Positions 25,586-34,904 are shown, numbered from the stretch's first letter. The stretch is 64,000 nucleotides of DNA from Paenibacillus_S sp043945595 (GCF_043945595.1 NZ_JBIFNP010000001.1:62001-126000), one strand, 5' to 3'. Translations and numbers: made by a program. Notes: generated from the letters alone by a model not told the origin.

Positions 25586-27037
25586 TTAGTCAGCCAGTTT
25601 CAATATCCGCTTTAAGTTTACTGCGAATATGGCCATAGCTCCTTGTATCTGCATGCCTAACAGACCCGAGGACGTGGCTACGTCGTACCCGTGCCGGTGC
25701 TTAAGTTCGCTGTTTTTGGCCTCGATCTTGTACCGTTCTTTCGCCTTCTCTTTGAAATACTCCGTTTCCTGGAATGCCATCTGCTCGGCGTGCTCCCCGG
25801 ATTTAATGCTCACCGAGTACGTTTTACTTTTAGAGCCCTCCTTGTAGCATCCTTCTTTGAAGGGGCATCGTTTGCATAGCTCCACATCGAAATAGTAAGT
25901 GTCCTTTTGGTTTTTGCTGATTCCCTTTTTTCCTGTCCGCGCTTTCCGAATCGCCATATGGCCTGCCTTGCATACATACATGCCTGCATCTTTATTGAAT
26001 TCGAATTCATCTTCCTTTTTGCGCATACCCTGGGTGATTTGTGGGTTAAGCCGGGAGACGAGTTCAATCTGATTTTCCTTGCTGTATGCGATGTTTTCTT
26101 TTTCCGAATAGGCCATATCGCCAATTACCGTCTTTACATCCATGCCCGCAGCCTTGCTTTTCTCGATGAGCGATTGCAACTGCTTGCCATCGTTCTTCTC
26201 TCCGGTCGTTACAATTGCCGCCGTAATGATTCGTTCCTCACTCATGGCAATATGCGTCTTATAGCCAAAAAACGAGGAATCTGCACTCTTGTGGCCGACG
26301 CGCGCATCCTGATCTTGCGAGATGCGCAGTTGTTCTATGTCATCCTCGACGGTCTCTTTTAGCAGATTCAACGGTTCTGTAATCTTAGGCAGTTGGGCGA
26401 TACCAAGCCCGGTTTCGGTAACCTCGATGAGCTTCTGGCAATAGTCGATCTCGGCCTCGAGCGTATCCACGGCGTTCTTGGCAGGTAGCTTCCCCTTCAG
26501 CGATTCGTCGATAGAGTAGATGGCTTTTCGCAATTTGCGGGAACGGTCCTGTAAAATCTCCCTCGGTGATTTCTGGTTATAACGGGCTTTTGTATGCGTC
26601 GCGTCCACGATGATGGAGGTGCTCGTTAAAATCCCTTGCGCAGTAGCTAGTTCAACTGTCTTGCCGATGAGCAGATCCAGCAGATCCATGTTTTTTAACC
26701 GCAACTTGCGGAACTTCGTAAGGGAGCTCGGGTCGATGACGGCTTCTTCCGGAGCCATCTGAAGGAAGTATTTAAAAGACATATCGTACCGGGAGCGCTC
26801 GACCAGATCCACGTCCGACACCTCGAAAATAGCTTTCAGAAGCAGATATTTAAACATCCGCAACGGATCGATGGCGTTACGGCCGTTGTCCAAACAGTAG
26901 TTAGCTTTCAATTCGTCGTAGACGAAGGAGAAGTCAACCAGCTCATTTATCTGGCGTAGCATGTTGTCTTTCGGCACGATGAGGTCATATAGCGCTGTGT
27001 ATGGGCTTAATGCAAAAGAAAGTTGAGGCTGGAACAT
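25586..27037 (-). CDS. IS1182-family transposase
   Basis: The intact 483-residue transposase has an N-terminal domain (YDLIVPKDNMLRQINELVDFSFV), a DDE-type core and a C-terminal part rich in Cys. Core motifs include IIVDATHTKARY, the Cys motif (CKRCPFKEGCYKE) and ERYKIEAKNSELKHRHGYDVA with the catalytic Glu. I start at ATG 27037, nine bases after GGAAGG; a GTG three codons earlier touches that site. As the frame is open, the element may still be active. Confidence 0.92.
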   Translation of the reverse strand: MFQPQLSFALSPYTALYDLIVPKDNMLRQINELVDFSFVYDELKANYCLDNGRNAIDPLRMFKYLLLKAIFEVSDVDLVERSRYDMSFKYFLQMAPEEAVIDPSSLTKFRKLRLKNMDLLDLLIGKTVELATAQGILTSTSIIVDATHTKARYNQKSPREILQDRSRKLRKAIYSIDESLKGKLPAKNAVDTLEAEIDYCQKLIEVTETGLGIAQLPKITEPLNLLKETVEDDIEQLRISQDQDARVGHKSADSSFFGYKTHIAMSEERIITAAIVTTGEKNDGKQLQSLIEKSKAAGMDVKTVIGDMAYSEKENIAYSKENQIELVSRLNPQITQGMRKKEDEFEFNKDAGMYVCKAGHMAIRKARTGKKGISKNQKDTYYFDVELCKRCPFKEGCYKEGSKSKTYSVSIKSGEHAEQMAFQETEYFKEKAKERYKIEAKNSELKHRHGYDVATSSGLLGMQIQGAMAIFAVNLKRILKLAD

Positions 27038-27200
27038 GGTCTTCACCCTTCCGACGTATTACTTTAAAGTATACAAGAAAAAAGGCACAGCGCCCTCAAA
27101 ATATTGAGAGTCTGTACCTTTTCATTAATGGACTTTTTCAGTGGCCTCGAACTGGTCTTATAGGGGTTTTATTGTATACAGCTATGAAATCATAGGCGAA

Positions 27201-27476
27201 TTACAGGTTTATGTCATCGGATTCCGATTCCAACATACGAGAATGTACGAGATGAATCGCTGTACGAATGACGTAAATAAATACGCTGCCTACCAAAAAT
27301 CCGAGTCCGATCATAAGCGATGGGTTACGATCGCTGAAATGCTGAACATTGGATAGGCACAGCAGGATGCCGATCGTAAGAATAGTCCATGCTGCTCCTG
27401 TCATCCAGTTAACTAAGCGTTGAACGTCCCTCTCATTGTGACGTACGCTGCTTACGTTTGCGGTTTTCGTCGTCAT
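27201..27476 (-). CDS. Small two-helix membrane protein, unknown function
   Basis: ATG 27476 is six bases after GGAAGTGA and is preferred to earlier in-frame codons. The 91-residue product has two membrane helices (about residues 27-45 and 56-76) and short charged ends. No family is recognised. Its natural terminator, 44 bases downstream, is split by the IS1182-type element. Confidence 0.65.
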   Translation of the reverse strand: MTTKTANVSSVRHNERDVQRLVNWMTGAAWTILTIGILLCLSNVQHFSDRNPSLMIGLGFLVGSVFIYVIRTAIHLVHSRMLESESDDINL

Positions 27477-27683
27477 AATGATCACTTCCATTTCCTTTGT
27501 AAGTGTTTTCTTGATACTAGTATAACACACTTTACGTCATTTGTTCAAGGAATGTTCAATTTTTGATCGAAATTCAGACAAAATTAGGTGCAGGTGCAGA
27601 TTTAATAAGTAGTAGTACCCCTTGAAATTAGAATCTCATGAAAAGGCCGGGATTATTCGTTATAAATCAGCATTTTGGCTTCG

Positions 27684-28625
27684 TTATGAAGAAGTGATGG
27701 CGGCCAATCGCTCGAGGCCGATTGCGCTGATCATCATCCGTTCTTTTTTTCTTCCGAGCAGCTTCTTGGGCCAATCGACAAAGCCACCGTCCCCGATGTT
27801 CAGCTCCTGCCCATTAATGACGGCAGTTATCGTGAACTGCACTCCTTGGTAATAGTTATTAGCGCTTGGTGTCGTATTCTCAATGACAGGCAAACCAGGT
27901 ACTGTTTCTTGAAGGTGCGCGCTCAAGCTGTGCAGCAGGCCTTCGCCGTCGGTGTAGCCTCCCCGGGCGTTCAGACTTACTTTCATTTCAGCATCAAATA
28001 GACTGCTGAAAATATCGCGGTACACTGCGAGGTGCTCGGTCAGTGTCTTTTTCTCAAAGGCATAGGAGCCTTGATCCTGTCCCGAGGTAACCATGCAAAA
28101 CAGATGGAAGTGGGATAATAAGCCGGGCTGTTGAAAATGCTGTGCCCGCACGTGCCGATGCGTCGTACATACCCGGACGGTATCCGCCGCGTGGCTGAGC
28201 CGGCTGGTTTTGAGTCCGTGACAAATATGCAGCGCAAGCGCATTGGTTGCATCGGCTATCACCTCGGTTCCACGCAGAGCCGAGATGATTTTGTTCTGGT
28301 CCGCTGTTCCGACCACGGAACAGGAGCCCAGGGGAGCGATAGGAGAGAGCTGAACCGGCTGAAAGCCGCGGGCTTGGGCGAGGGAGAGCAGGTCGATCTC
28401 CATCCGCTTCAGCGCGATAGGGTCCAACTCCGAGGGATGAACGAAACGGTTGCCGGCATACTGTTTGAGCAGCTCTGCAGGCGACGTGCCGATAGCTTTT
28501 CTGCGGAACAGCTCAAGCAGCAGCGTATTCAAGTCGGAGGAGGAAAGCTCGTGCTGAAGCAGGTCGAGCAGGTCGTCGTGGCCCAATTCCTTCATAATGC
28601 GGTCGATCGGTTGATACTTGCTCAT
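27684..28625 (-). CDS. Orphan protein with class II (HisRS/HisZ-like) synthetase features
   Basis: The 313-residue protein has no family name that I can assign. Its pattern recalls the catalytic fold of class II aminoacyl-tRNA synthetases of the HisRS type. There is a motif-2-like segment with basic residues before an aromatic strand (HRHVRAQ, then LSHFHLFCMVTSG). Near the end is a glycine strand and a motif-3-like ISAIGLERLAA, as in the HisRS end FAIGLERL. The anticodon-binding domain is missing and the active-site residues are not clearly conserved. It could be a HisZ-like or other paralog with a new role. It lies downstream of a MerR gene on the same strand. Confidence 0.55.
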   Translation of the reverse strand: MSKYQPIDRIMKELGHDDLLDLLQHELSSSDLNTLLLELFRRKAIGTSPAELLKQYAGNRFVHPSELDPIALKRMEIDLLSLAQARGFQPVQLSPIAPLGSCSVVGTADQNKIISALRGTEVIADATNALALHICHGLKTSRLSHAADTVRVCTTHRHVRAQHFQQPGLLSHFHLFCMVTSGQDQGSYAFEKKTLTEHLAVYRDIFSSLFDAEMKVSLNARGGYTDGEGLLHSLSAHLQETVPGLPVIENTTPSANNYYQGVQFTITAVINGQELNIGDGGFVDWPKKLLGRKKERMMISAIGLERLAAITSS

Positions 28626-28661
28626 GAGAGGAGCCTCCTAACGATTCATCTAGTTTATTAC

Positions 28662-28673
28662 CTAGTATACTAG
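28662..28673. promoter_or_regulatory. Palindrome before the HisRS-like gene, possible operator
   Basis: CTAGTATACTAG is a perfect 12-bp palindrome 37 bases upstream of the start of the HisRS-like gene. A half-site CTAG recurs at 28650. It lies where a promoter -10/operator should be, but the binding protein is unknown. Confidence 0.35.
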
Positions 28674-28762
28674 CTTATCGTTTTAGGTGCTGGGATTTTT
28701 TGGGGGGATTTGGCGTGTTGTATAAGGGGGAAATAAGCTCATAACCATTTATGGATAGCAGC

Positions 28763-29173
28763 TTACTTCATGTATTCCGTTTCCCCGCGGTGGTTCGTCA
28801 TCTTTAATGCTTTCTCCTGTTCTTTGTAGTGTGCGATTTTACTTGAGATGTGGGTTAGATTTTGCTGCAGGGCTTCGATCTGCTCCAGAACTTTGGCTTG
28901 ATGCTGCTCGAGCAGCTGCCGCCGCGGCGTAACGGTTGCCTCGCCCTGTGCTCTTAGAATGGAGAATTCCTTCATTTCCCGGATGGGCATTCCCGTCTCG
29001 CGGAGCCGGATTAAGAACTCGACCCAAAGCAGGTCGGATTCGCTGTATTCGCGGTAACCCGAGCCGTTCCGGCTAATGCCCTCGAGCAGCCCGATCTTTT
29101 CATAATACCGAAGGGTATGAACGGAGAGTCCGGTCAGCTCGGACATATGCTGAATCGTCAATGGAGTATTCAT
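28763..29173 (-). CDS. MerR-family transcriptional regulator
   Basis: The 136-residue protein has the MerR winged helix-turn-helix (IQHMSELTGLSVHTLRYYEKIGLL, then GYREYSESDLLWVEFL) and a C-terminal dimerisation coiled coil (residues 85-120). It belongs to the AdhR/NmlR-like branch, but there is no Cys in the whole protein. The Cys that senses aldehyde or thiol stress in that branch is therefore absent. It is divergent from the CMD gene, with a classic MerR promoter between them. Confidence 0.9.
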   Translation of the reverse strand: MNTPLTIQHMSELTGLSVHTLRYYEKIGLLEGISRNGSGYREYSESDLLWVEFLIRLRETGMPIREMKEFSILRAQGEATVTPRRQLLEQHQAKVLEQIEALQQNLTHISSKIAHYKEQEKALKMTNHRGETEYMK

Positions 29174-29198
29174 ACGAGAAATTATAGCATAAAAAGGC

Positions 29199-29229
29199 TT
29201 GCTTTAGAGCGCGCTCTAATGTGTAGCAT
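29199..29229 (+). promoter_or_regulatory. MerR-type promoter with 19-bp spacer and 16-bp operator
   Basis: The -35 TTGCTT (29199-29204) and -10 TAGCAT (29224-29229) are 19 bases apart, the over-long spacer typical of MerR-activated promoters. Within the spacer lies the perfect palindrome TTAGAGCGCGCTCTAA (29204-29219). It drives the CMD gene, whose ATG is 45 bases downstream, and the MerR gene starts 26 bases the other way. Confidence 0.85.
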
Positions 29230-29273
29230 CGAAGTAAGGTAATTGATTGAACTTACTTTGAGGAGGATTTTAT

Positions 29274-29657
29274 ATGACAGAGGAACGTTATGAGCGCGGT
29301 TGGGAGAAGTTGATGACAATCGATGGGGAAGGGGGACAGCGGGTAATAGAGTCGCTGGCGGACATCGCTCCAGACCTGGGGAAATATGTAGTCGAGTTTG
29401 CCTTCGGAGATATTTATTCAAGAGAGGGACTGGATTTCAAGCAAAGGCAGCTGGTCACCTTGGCCTCTCTGACGACGCAAGGCGGATGCGAGCCCCAGCT
29501 GCAGGTGCACCTTCATGCTTCGCTGAATGTAGGCTTGTCGCCGCGGGAGATTATCGAAGCGATTATGCAGTGCGTGCCTTATACGGGGTTCCCGCGCGTA
29601 TTGAACGCGGTGTTTGCTGCTAAGCGCGTTTTTCAGGAGCGGGGGATTAGGGTATAG
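29274..29657 (+). CDS. Carboxymuconolactone decarboxylase family protein
   Basis: The 127-residue protein is a single CMD/AhpD-like all-helical domain: ERGWEKLMTIDGE, IYSREGLDFKQRQLVTLASLTTQG, LQVHLHASLNVGLSPREIIEAIMQ and YTGFPRVLNAV. The AhpD-type CxxC is missing; the only Cys residues are in GGCEPQ and MQCVPY. That fits gamma-CMD/YurZ-like proteins more than peroxidases. The substrate is unknown. GAGGAGG lies before the ATG, and the divergent MerR regulator probably controls it in response to an electrophile or aldehyde. Confidence 0.85.
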   Translation: MTEERYERGWEKLMTIDGEGGQRVIESLADIAPDLGKYVVEFAFGDIYSREGLDFKQRQLVTLASLTTQGGCEPQLQVHLHASLNVGLSPREIIEAIMQCVPYTGFPRVLNAVFAAKRVFQERGIRV

Positions 29658-29685
29658 GTGGGGGGATGGGAAGCACCTAGTTAAG

Positions 29686-31035
29686 GTCTGTCAATAATTT
29701 TGTGTAAACTCTTTTTCAGCCTTTCCCCGAGGGGAGAAAAATTTTAGCGCAAATGCTGGCCGATTCGATCAGGAAAGAACACAGAAAGCTGGAGCAGCAT
29801 CTGGCCCCAATTTTGTACACGGCCTGTCCATTTACGGGTGACGTCCATCGTCGCCAGATAGAGCATTTTGAGTAGAGCTTCGTCCGTTGGGAAAATACTC
29901 TTGCCCTTCGTGACTTTACGGAGTTGGCGATGGTAACTCTCGATCATATTAGTGGTGTAGATGAGCTTACGAATTTCCGGCGGATACTTGAAAAAGGTTG
30001 CAATCTCAGACCAGTTGTTCCGCCACGAGCGGATAATGAGCGGATACTTCGTACCCCGGCTTCTTCAAACCGGTCAAGTTCCAGCAGCGCCAGATCTTCC
30101 GTGGCTGCCTTGTAAATGGGCTTCAGGTCGGCTGTCACCTTCTTGAGATCCTTGTAGGACACATAACGGGTCGAATTGCGGATTTGATGAATGACACATT
30201 TTTGGATTTCCGTGTAGGGATAACAAGCGGCAATGGCTTGAGAGAACCCGGTTAGATTATCTACGCAGGTGATGAGAATGTCCTGTACGCCACGGTTCTT
30301 GAGATCGTTCAAGACCGATAACCAGAACTTGGACGACTCATTTTCTCCGATCCACATGCCAAGCACGTCCTTGTTTCCATCCAGGTCAATGCCGATGACC
30401 ATGTAGGCAGCCTTATTCACGATGGCACCGTCCTGCTTGACTTTGAAGTGAATGGCATCCAGAAAAACGACCGCATATACACCCTGCAACGGTCGATTCT
30501 GCCACTCTTTAATGAGCGGCATGATCTTGTTGGTGACATTGGAAATGAGCGTCGGCGAGACATCGATCCCGTACAGATTCTGCAAGTGATCCTGAATCTC
30601 CCGGGTGCTCACACCCTTTGCGTACAAGGCGATGATCTGTTCCTCGATGCCCGTCACGTTCGATTGGTGCTTCTTGACTACGACCGGATCGAACTCGCTC
30701 AGTCGGTCGCGAGGCACGGCGATCTCTTGCTCACCGTGCTCGCTGACAACCGTTTTCTTGCTCTTACCGTTGCGGCTGTTTGGTGTGATTTTGGCTTTCG
30801 TCTCATGTATTTCGTAGCCCAGATGCGTATCCATCTCGGCCTCAAGCATCTCCTGCAGCGTTTCAGCAAACAAGTCTTTCAACGCGTTCTGTGCGTCCTG
30901 CGCAGTTACCAGCTTATTCTCCTTAATGAATGCACGCAGTTGCTCTTTCGTCCATAATCCCATGTGTGATCCCCAAACTTTCATCTACTTCAATTTTAGT
31001 ATGGTTTTGGAGTTTACACAAAAGATTTTACAGAC
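29686..31035. mobile_element. IS256-family insertion sequence
   Basis: The inverted ends are GTCTGTCAATAATTTTGTGT (29686 onward) and the matching ACACAAAAGATTTTACAGAC (to 31035), about 27 bp with a few mismatches. Inside is one transposase gene, frameshifted here. I see no clear 8-9-bp target repeat, so the exact borders may be one to three bases off. It lies 28 bases after the CMD gene. Confidence 0.85.
29744..30963 (-). pseudogene. IS256-family (mutator-type) transposase, frameshifted
   Basis: The start ATG 30963 follows GGGGAT. The first frame runs to about 30060 and contains the family core VFLDAIHFKVK, MWIGENESSKFW and ITCVDNLTGFSQAI with two catalytic Asp. Near 30058, after L-D-R-F-E-E, the frame shifts by one base. 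The other frame supplies the rest, including TTNMIESYHRQLRKVTKGK with the catalytic Glu, up to 29744. The repaired length of about 400 residues is normal. As read, the transposase is inactive. Confidence 0.88.
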
Positions 31036-31274
31036 TCTCCGCCCATGTTAGCGCCAAGGTGCGGATTATTTTTCTATGACTGTCTGGAGGTTTCCCACAC
31101 AAAATGTTGTGAAGGGAGTCGGTGGCCGTCAGGCTCCTTATTTCTATCAAAAATCATATCATTGTTGTTTCATTCCTGCAATTTTTATCATCTAACTTAG
31201 CTATTACCTCTGATGACTAGAGAAAAAGACCCTTTCAAGCATTTCACTTCCATTCAGTAAAAGAAGCCCGACCA

Positions 31275-31682
31275 TTATTTGCATTTAAACGCTGCTATTC
31301 TTGTCTGTGCATGTTTCTTTATTTCTTCATCTATGTCCTGCTCTAATATTTTAAGCGCCGATAACGAAACTTTTTTATTGTAAACAACCCTTTGTCTAAC
31401 GGATGAATCATCATCCTTGGCAAGTTTAAGTTGAATATGTTCCGGCAATTTATTTTTTGACGCAACCATATGCCTAACTCTCCAACAAGGATCATCCGCA
31501 AGAATTTCAAGAACTCCCGAAGGAACAGTTTTGTTATGTGCTACCCAAAATCTCATTTCGGGGTACTGTTCTATCACTTCAACCCAAACGGCCAACGGCG
31601 CTTCCTCCCAAGCTGCTCTTAGGTATTCATCCGGCTTTTCACTAAGTCTAAGACGCATAAATTCCTCGGCAGACTTAATCAC
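31275..31682 (-). CDS. HEAT-like repeat protein, AT-rich, unknown function
   Basis: GTG 31682 follows GGAG by nine bases. The 135-residue product holds two or three degenerate helical repeats of about 24 residues: VPSGVLEILADDPCWRVRHM, LPEHIQLKLAKDDDSSVRQR and VSLSALKILEQDIDEEIKKH. This pattern is like the leucine-rich-repeat variant or HEAT-type solenoids. The gene is clearly more AT-rich than its neighbours and lies next to an IS, suggesting that it was acquired. No partner gene is visible. Confidence 0.7.
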   Translation of the reverse strand: MIKSAEEFMRLRLSEKPDEYLRAAWEEAPLAVWVEVIEQYPEMRFWVAHNKTVPSGVLEILADDPCWRVRHMVASKNKLPEHIQLKLAKDDDSSVRQRVVYNKKVSLSALKILEQDIDEEIKKHAQTRIAAFKCK

Positions 31683-31857
31683 TATATCAACTCCAATGCG
31701 ATTGTAATGTTCTTATGTGATCTTGTTCAGATTATATCAGACTAGTATTACTACGTAACCAATTTTTACCTTAAATTGATCTGTGGATGTGCAAAGCCTA
31801 TTACGAAAACTGCCCCCCAAGAAAGGGTAATTATACAGCCCCTTACCACTAAGCAAA

Positions 31858-31886
31858 AGAAAAAGCCCTCCTTAATCAAGGAGAGC
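31858..31886 (-). terminator. Terminator of rlmD
   Basis: On the minus strand GCTCTCCTT-GATT-AAGGAGGGC is followed by TTTTTC, 23 bases after the stop codon. Confidence 0.85.
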
Positions 31887-31908
31887 ATGACACCGTTACT
31901 TCTCGTTA

Positions 31909-33595
31909 TTATCCATTTCTCACTAACAGTGAGCAACACTCCACATGCGCCGTCTGTGGAAACATATCCACCGGCTGAATCCACTCCAGCCGGTAGCCGC
32001 TTTCGAGCAGCACCTGGCAATCCTTCGCCAGGGTGCTCGGGTTGCACGACACGTAGACGAGTCGTGCCGGTCTCGCGGCCGAGATCGCCGAGAGCAGCCG
32101 GCGGTCGCAGCCGGTGCGCGGCGGATCCACGACGACGACGTCGGGGCGGATGCCGCGCTTCACCCACTCGGGCAGCAGCGTCTCCGCGTGCCCGACGAAA
32201 AACTCCGCGTTGGCCGCATGGCTCAACCGCGCATTGCGCCGGGCGTCTTCGACCGCCTCGGGAATCAGCTCGATGCCGCGCACCTGCTTGGCATACGGGG
32301 CGAGCCAGAGCCCGATCGTGCCGGTGCCGCAGTAGGCGTCGACGACGAGCTCCTCGCCGGTCAGGCCGGCCGCTTCCTTCGCCGCATTGTACAGCTTCAC
32401 CGTCTGCTCGGGATTCAGCTGGAAGAAGGCCCGCGGCGAGAGGGAGAAGCGCAGCTCGCCCAGCTGCTCGTCCAGCCGCTCGCTGCCCCACAGCACGCGC
32501 GTGACCTCGCCGAAAATAAGCGGCGTGCTGGAAGCGTTGATGTTCTGGGCGATGGTGGTGACCATCGGCAGCTCCTGACGGATCGCATCGATCAGCTGCA
32601 CTTGTGACGGCAGCGCGTCGCTTGCGGTAATCAGCGTCAGCTGCACGCCGCCGGATTGGCGGCCTACGCGGGTGACGATCGTCCGGAGCACGCCTTGGCG
32701 GGTACGTTCGTCGTACGGCCGGATGCCGAGACGGGTGACGATGGCCTTGACTTTATGAGTTACTTCATTAATAGCGGCGTCTTGTACGGCACAGCCGGAA
32801 ATATCGACAAGCTTGTGCGAGCCGGGGGAGTAGAGCCCGGTAATCAGCTGCTCATCCTGCCAGCCGGCCTGCAGCTGTGCCTTGTTCCGATAGCCCCAAG
32901 GGTTGTCCATACCGAGAATCGGGCGCAGGGGCAGGTCTTTCAGGGCCGGAGTGTAGCGGGAGAAAGCCTCCCGGACGAGCTCTTCTTTGGCCCGCAGCTG
33001 GGCAGGATAGGTCATATGCTGCAGCTGACAGCCCCCACAGGCGTCGTATACCGGACAGGGCGGCTGCTGCCGGTCCGGAGACTTTTTCTCGATTTCATCG
33101 AGCCGGGCGGTCATATATTTGGCTTCGGCCTTAAGCACGGTAGCCTTGACCACCTCGTCGGGAAGGGTGCCGTCGATGAAGACGGCCTTCCTTTTGTAAT
33201 AACCGACGCCTTCGCCGTTAATCCCGATCCGCTTGATCGTAACGACGATCCGGTCCCCTGATTTGACATCCTCGCCTGTACCGCCGGATGCCCCGCGTCC
33301 GACGCTCCCGTGTATTCGGACCGCCGTGCCGGTTGGCGGCGGCTGTTTTTGTGCCTCCAGAGAAGTTTCCCTCGAACTTGCTCTTGCCTTCGAACTTGCC
33401 CTTGCCCTCGAACTTGTCCCTGTTTCTCTCCGCCGCCTGCCGCTGTTCGCCGGGACGGCGGTTTTTCTCCGTACTTCCAAATCTATTCTCACGGCTCTTG
33501 TCATGTCCATTCCGCTTTTCGTTCGGGCGGCCTGTCGTCTTTTCCGATTTGAAAGGTACCGGCTTCGCGCTTCGCACGTTGTTCTTCTCATTCAT
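31909..33595 (-). CDS. rlmD: 23S rRNA (uracil-C5)-methyltransferase, RlmD/RumA type, with basic N-terminal tail (probable frameshift)
   Basis: The body has a TRAM domain (VKSGDRIVVTIKRIGINGEG) and a 4Fe-4S site (CPVYDACGGCQLQH). The SAM fold follows (VVDAYCGTGTIGLWLA, VVVDPPRTGC) with the catalytic loop VSCNPSTLAKD, all as in RlmCD/RumA enzymes that methylate 23S rRNA uridines. The best start is ATG 33595 after GGAGCG, in another frame. That frame codes a Lys/Arg-rich tail with three KFEGK/KFEGN repeats up to about 33310. A one-base shift near 33300-33340 would join the tail to the body. Without it, the body frame has no ribosome site. I give the whole span; the joint is inferred. Confidence 0.85.
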
Positions 33596-33908
33596 CTATA
33601 GTCTCGCTCCGATATTCGTTGGATTTATAGTAACACTATATCATGTTCGGCCCGGCTTAAGAAGCCTGGGGGCTATAGCCCCATTTCGGCGGATTTCCGG
33701 CTGTTTCCGCTCCCCCGCAAAAAAAGTCAACGCAAGGAAATCGGCCTGAAACCGCTTACTATGCCTCGGTTTTTGCCTCACAAAAATGGATGATTGCCGG
33801 AAACGGCGGCGCATTGTAGATTGAGGTCAGTGCTTCACCGCAAGACCAAGAGCATGCCGAATGATAAGGCTAACGAAAACCAACATACGTAGGAACGGAG
33901 GTAAGCTT
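33596..33908. other. Intergenic region before the first ABC sugar module
   Basis: I see no gene in this 313-bp divergent region. It should hold the promoters of rlmD and of the ABC operon, but none is clear enough to mark. A small GCCGGAAACGGC hairpin lies near 33797. Confidence 0.35.
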
Positions 33909-34883
33909 ATGGATTCAACTTTGAAGCCGGTTGCGAAATCGGCGGCCTCTACGAAAGAAGCTGCGGGTACGAGCCGGATAAAGCAGGTATGGTCAGGTAT
34001 CGTCCGCGACAAATTTTTATATTTGTTAGCGCTTCCCGGTTTGCTGTATTTTCTCATCTTTCGTTATGTACCGATGTGGGGGATCGTAATTTCCTTTCAG
34101 AACTATTCTCCTTACCAAGGTGTAATGGGAAGCCCGTGGGTGGGACTGGAGCATTTCCAGCGGTTCTTTTCCAATCCGGACTTTCTGATGCTGTTCCGCA
34201 ATACGCTGGCGATTAATGTGCTTTCCCTGGTGCTCTTCTTCCCGCTGCCGATTCTGCTTTCATTGATGCTTAATGAAGTGCGGAGCGCCGCCTATAAGAA
34301 GATCATTCAATCGATTGTTTATTTGCCCCACTTTTTATCCTGGGTTATTATCGTAGGCATTACCTTCCTGCTGTTCTCGACGGGGGATGGGGCGATTAAC
34401 CAGATGCTGGTTAGTCTGGGCTTTGAGAAAATTGATTTCTTAACGAATAAAAGCTATTTCTGGGGCATGCTGACTGCCCAATCGATCTGGAAGGATGCGG
34501 GCTGGGGAACGATCATTTTCCTTGCTTCCATGGCAAGCATCGATCCGCAGCTGTACGAAGCGGCCAAGATGGACGGCGCAGGCCGGTTCCGCCAAATGTG
34601 GCATGTGACGCTGCCGGGCATTCGCTCCGTTATTATTATTCTGCTGATCTTAAGAATCGGCCATATTATGGATGTCGGCTTCGAACAAGTATTCTTGATG
34701 ATGAACGGCGCGGTATCCGAGGTCGCGGATGTGTTCGATACGTATGTATACCGTTTGGGTGTAAAACAAGGTCAATTCAGCTATAGTACGGCTGTCGGTT
34801 TGTTTAAGTCCATCGTCGGCTTGCTGCTCGTCATCGGAGCGAACAAGCTGGCCAAAAAATTCGGCGAAGACGGCGTCTACTAA
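33909..34883 (+). CDS. ABC sugar transporter permease, LplB type
   Basis: ATG 33909 follows GGAGGT; an in-frame ATG at 33861 has no such site. The 324-residue membrane protein has six helices and the permease EAA loop that contacts the ATPase (YEAAKMDGAGRFRQMWHVTLPGI). The N-terminal FRYVPMWGIVISFQNYSPYQGV is typical of the LplB/YtcP group that imports oligosaccharides. With the next two genes it forms an importer. No ATPase gene is present, so a shared MsmX-type ATPase is likely. Confidence 0.93.
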   Translation: MDSTLKPVAKSAASTKEAAGTSRIKQVWSGIVRDKFLYLLALPGLLYFLIFRYVPMWGIVISFQNYSPYQGVMGSPWVGLEHFQRFFSNPDFLMLFRNTLAINVLSLVLFFPLPILLSLMLNEVRSAAYKKIIQSIVYLPHFLSWVIIVGITFLLFSTGDGAINQMLVSLGFEKIDFLTNKSYFWGMLTAQSIWKDAGWGTIIFLASMASIDPQLYEAAKMDGAGRFRQMWHVTLPGIRSVIIILLILRIGHIMDVGFEQVFLMMNGAVSEVADVFDTYVYRLGVKQGQFSYSTAVGLFKSIVGLLLVIGANKLAKKFGEDGVY

Positions 34884-34904
34884 AGACGGGAGGAGGAGGC
34901 AACA

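Larger units (their letters stand above)
25466..27148. mobile_element. IS1182-type insertion sequence, complete, in a terminator loop
   Basis: The 1683-bp element has inverted ends GAGGCCACTGAAGAA (25466-25480) and TTTTTCAGTGGCCTC (27134-27148), and encodes one transposase. It is flanked by a 9-bp direct repeat GAACTGGTC (25457-25465 and 27149-27157). Removing the element and one repeat restores a hairpin, AAAACCCCCTAAGA / TCTTATAGGGGTTTT, the natural terminator of the membrane-protein gene at 27201-27476. Insertion into palindromes is known for IS1182-family elements. The same end sequence bounds the 172-bp element at 39935-40106. Confidence 0.9.
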
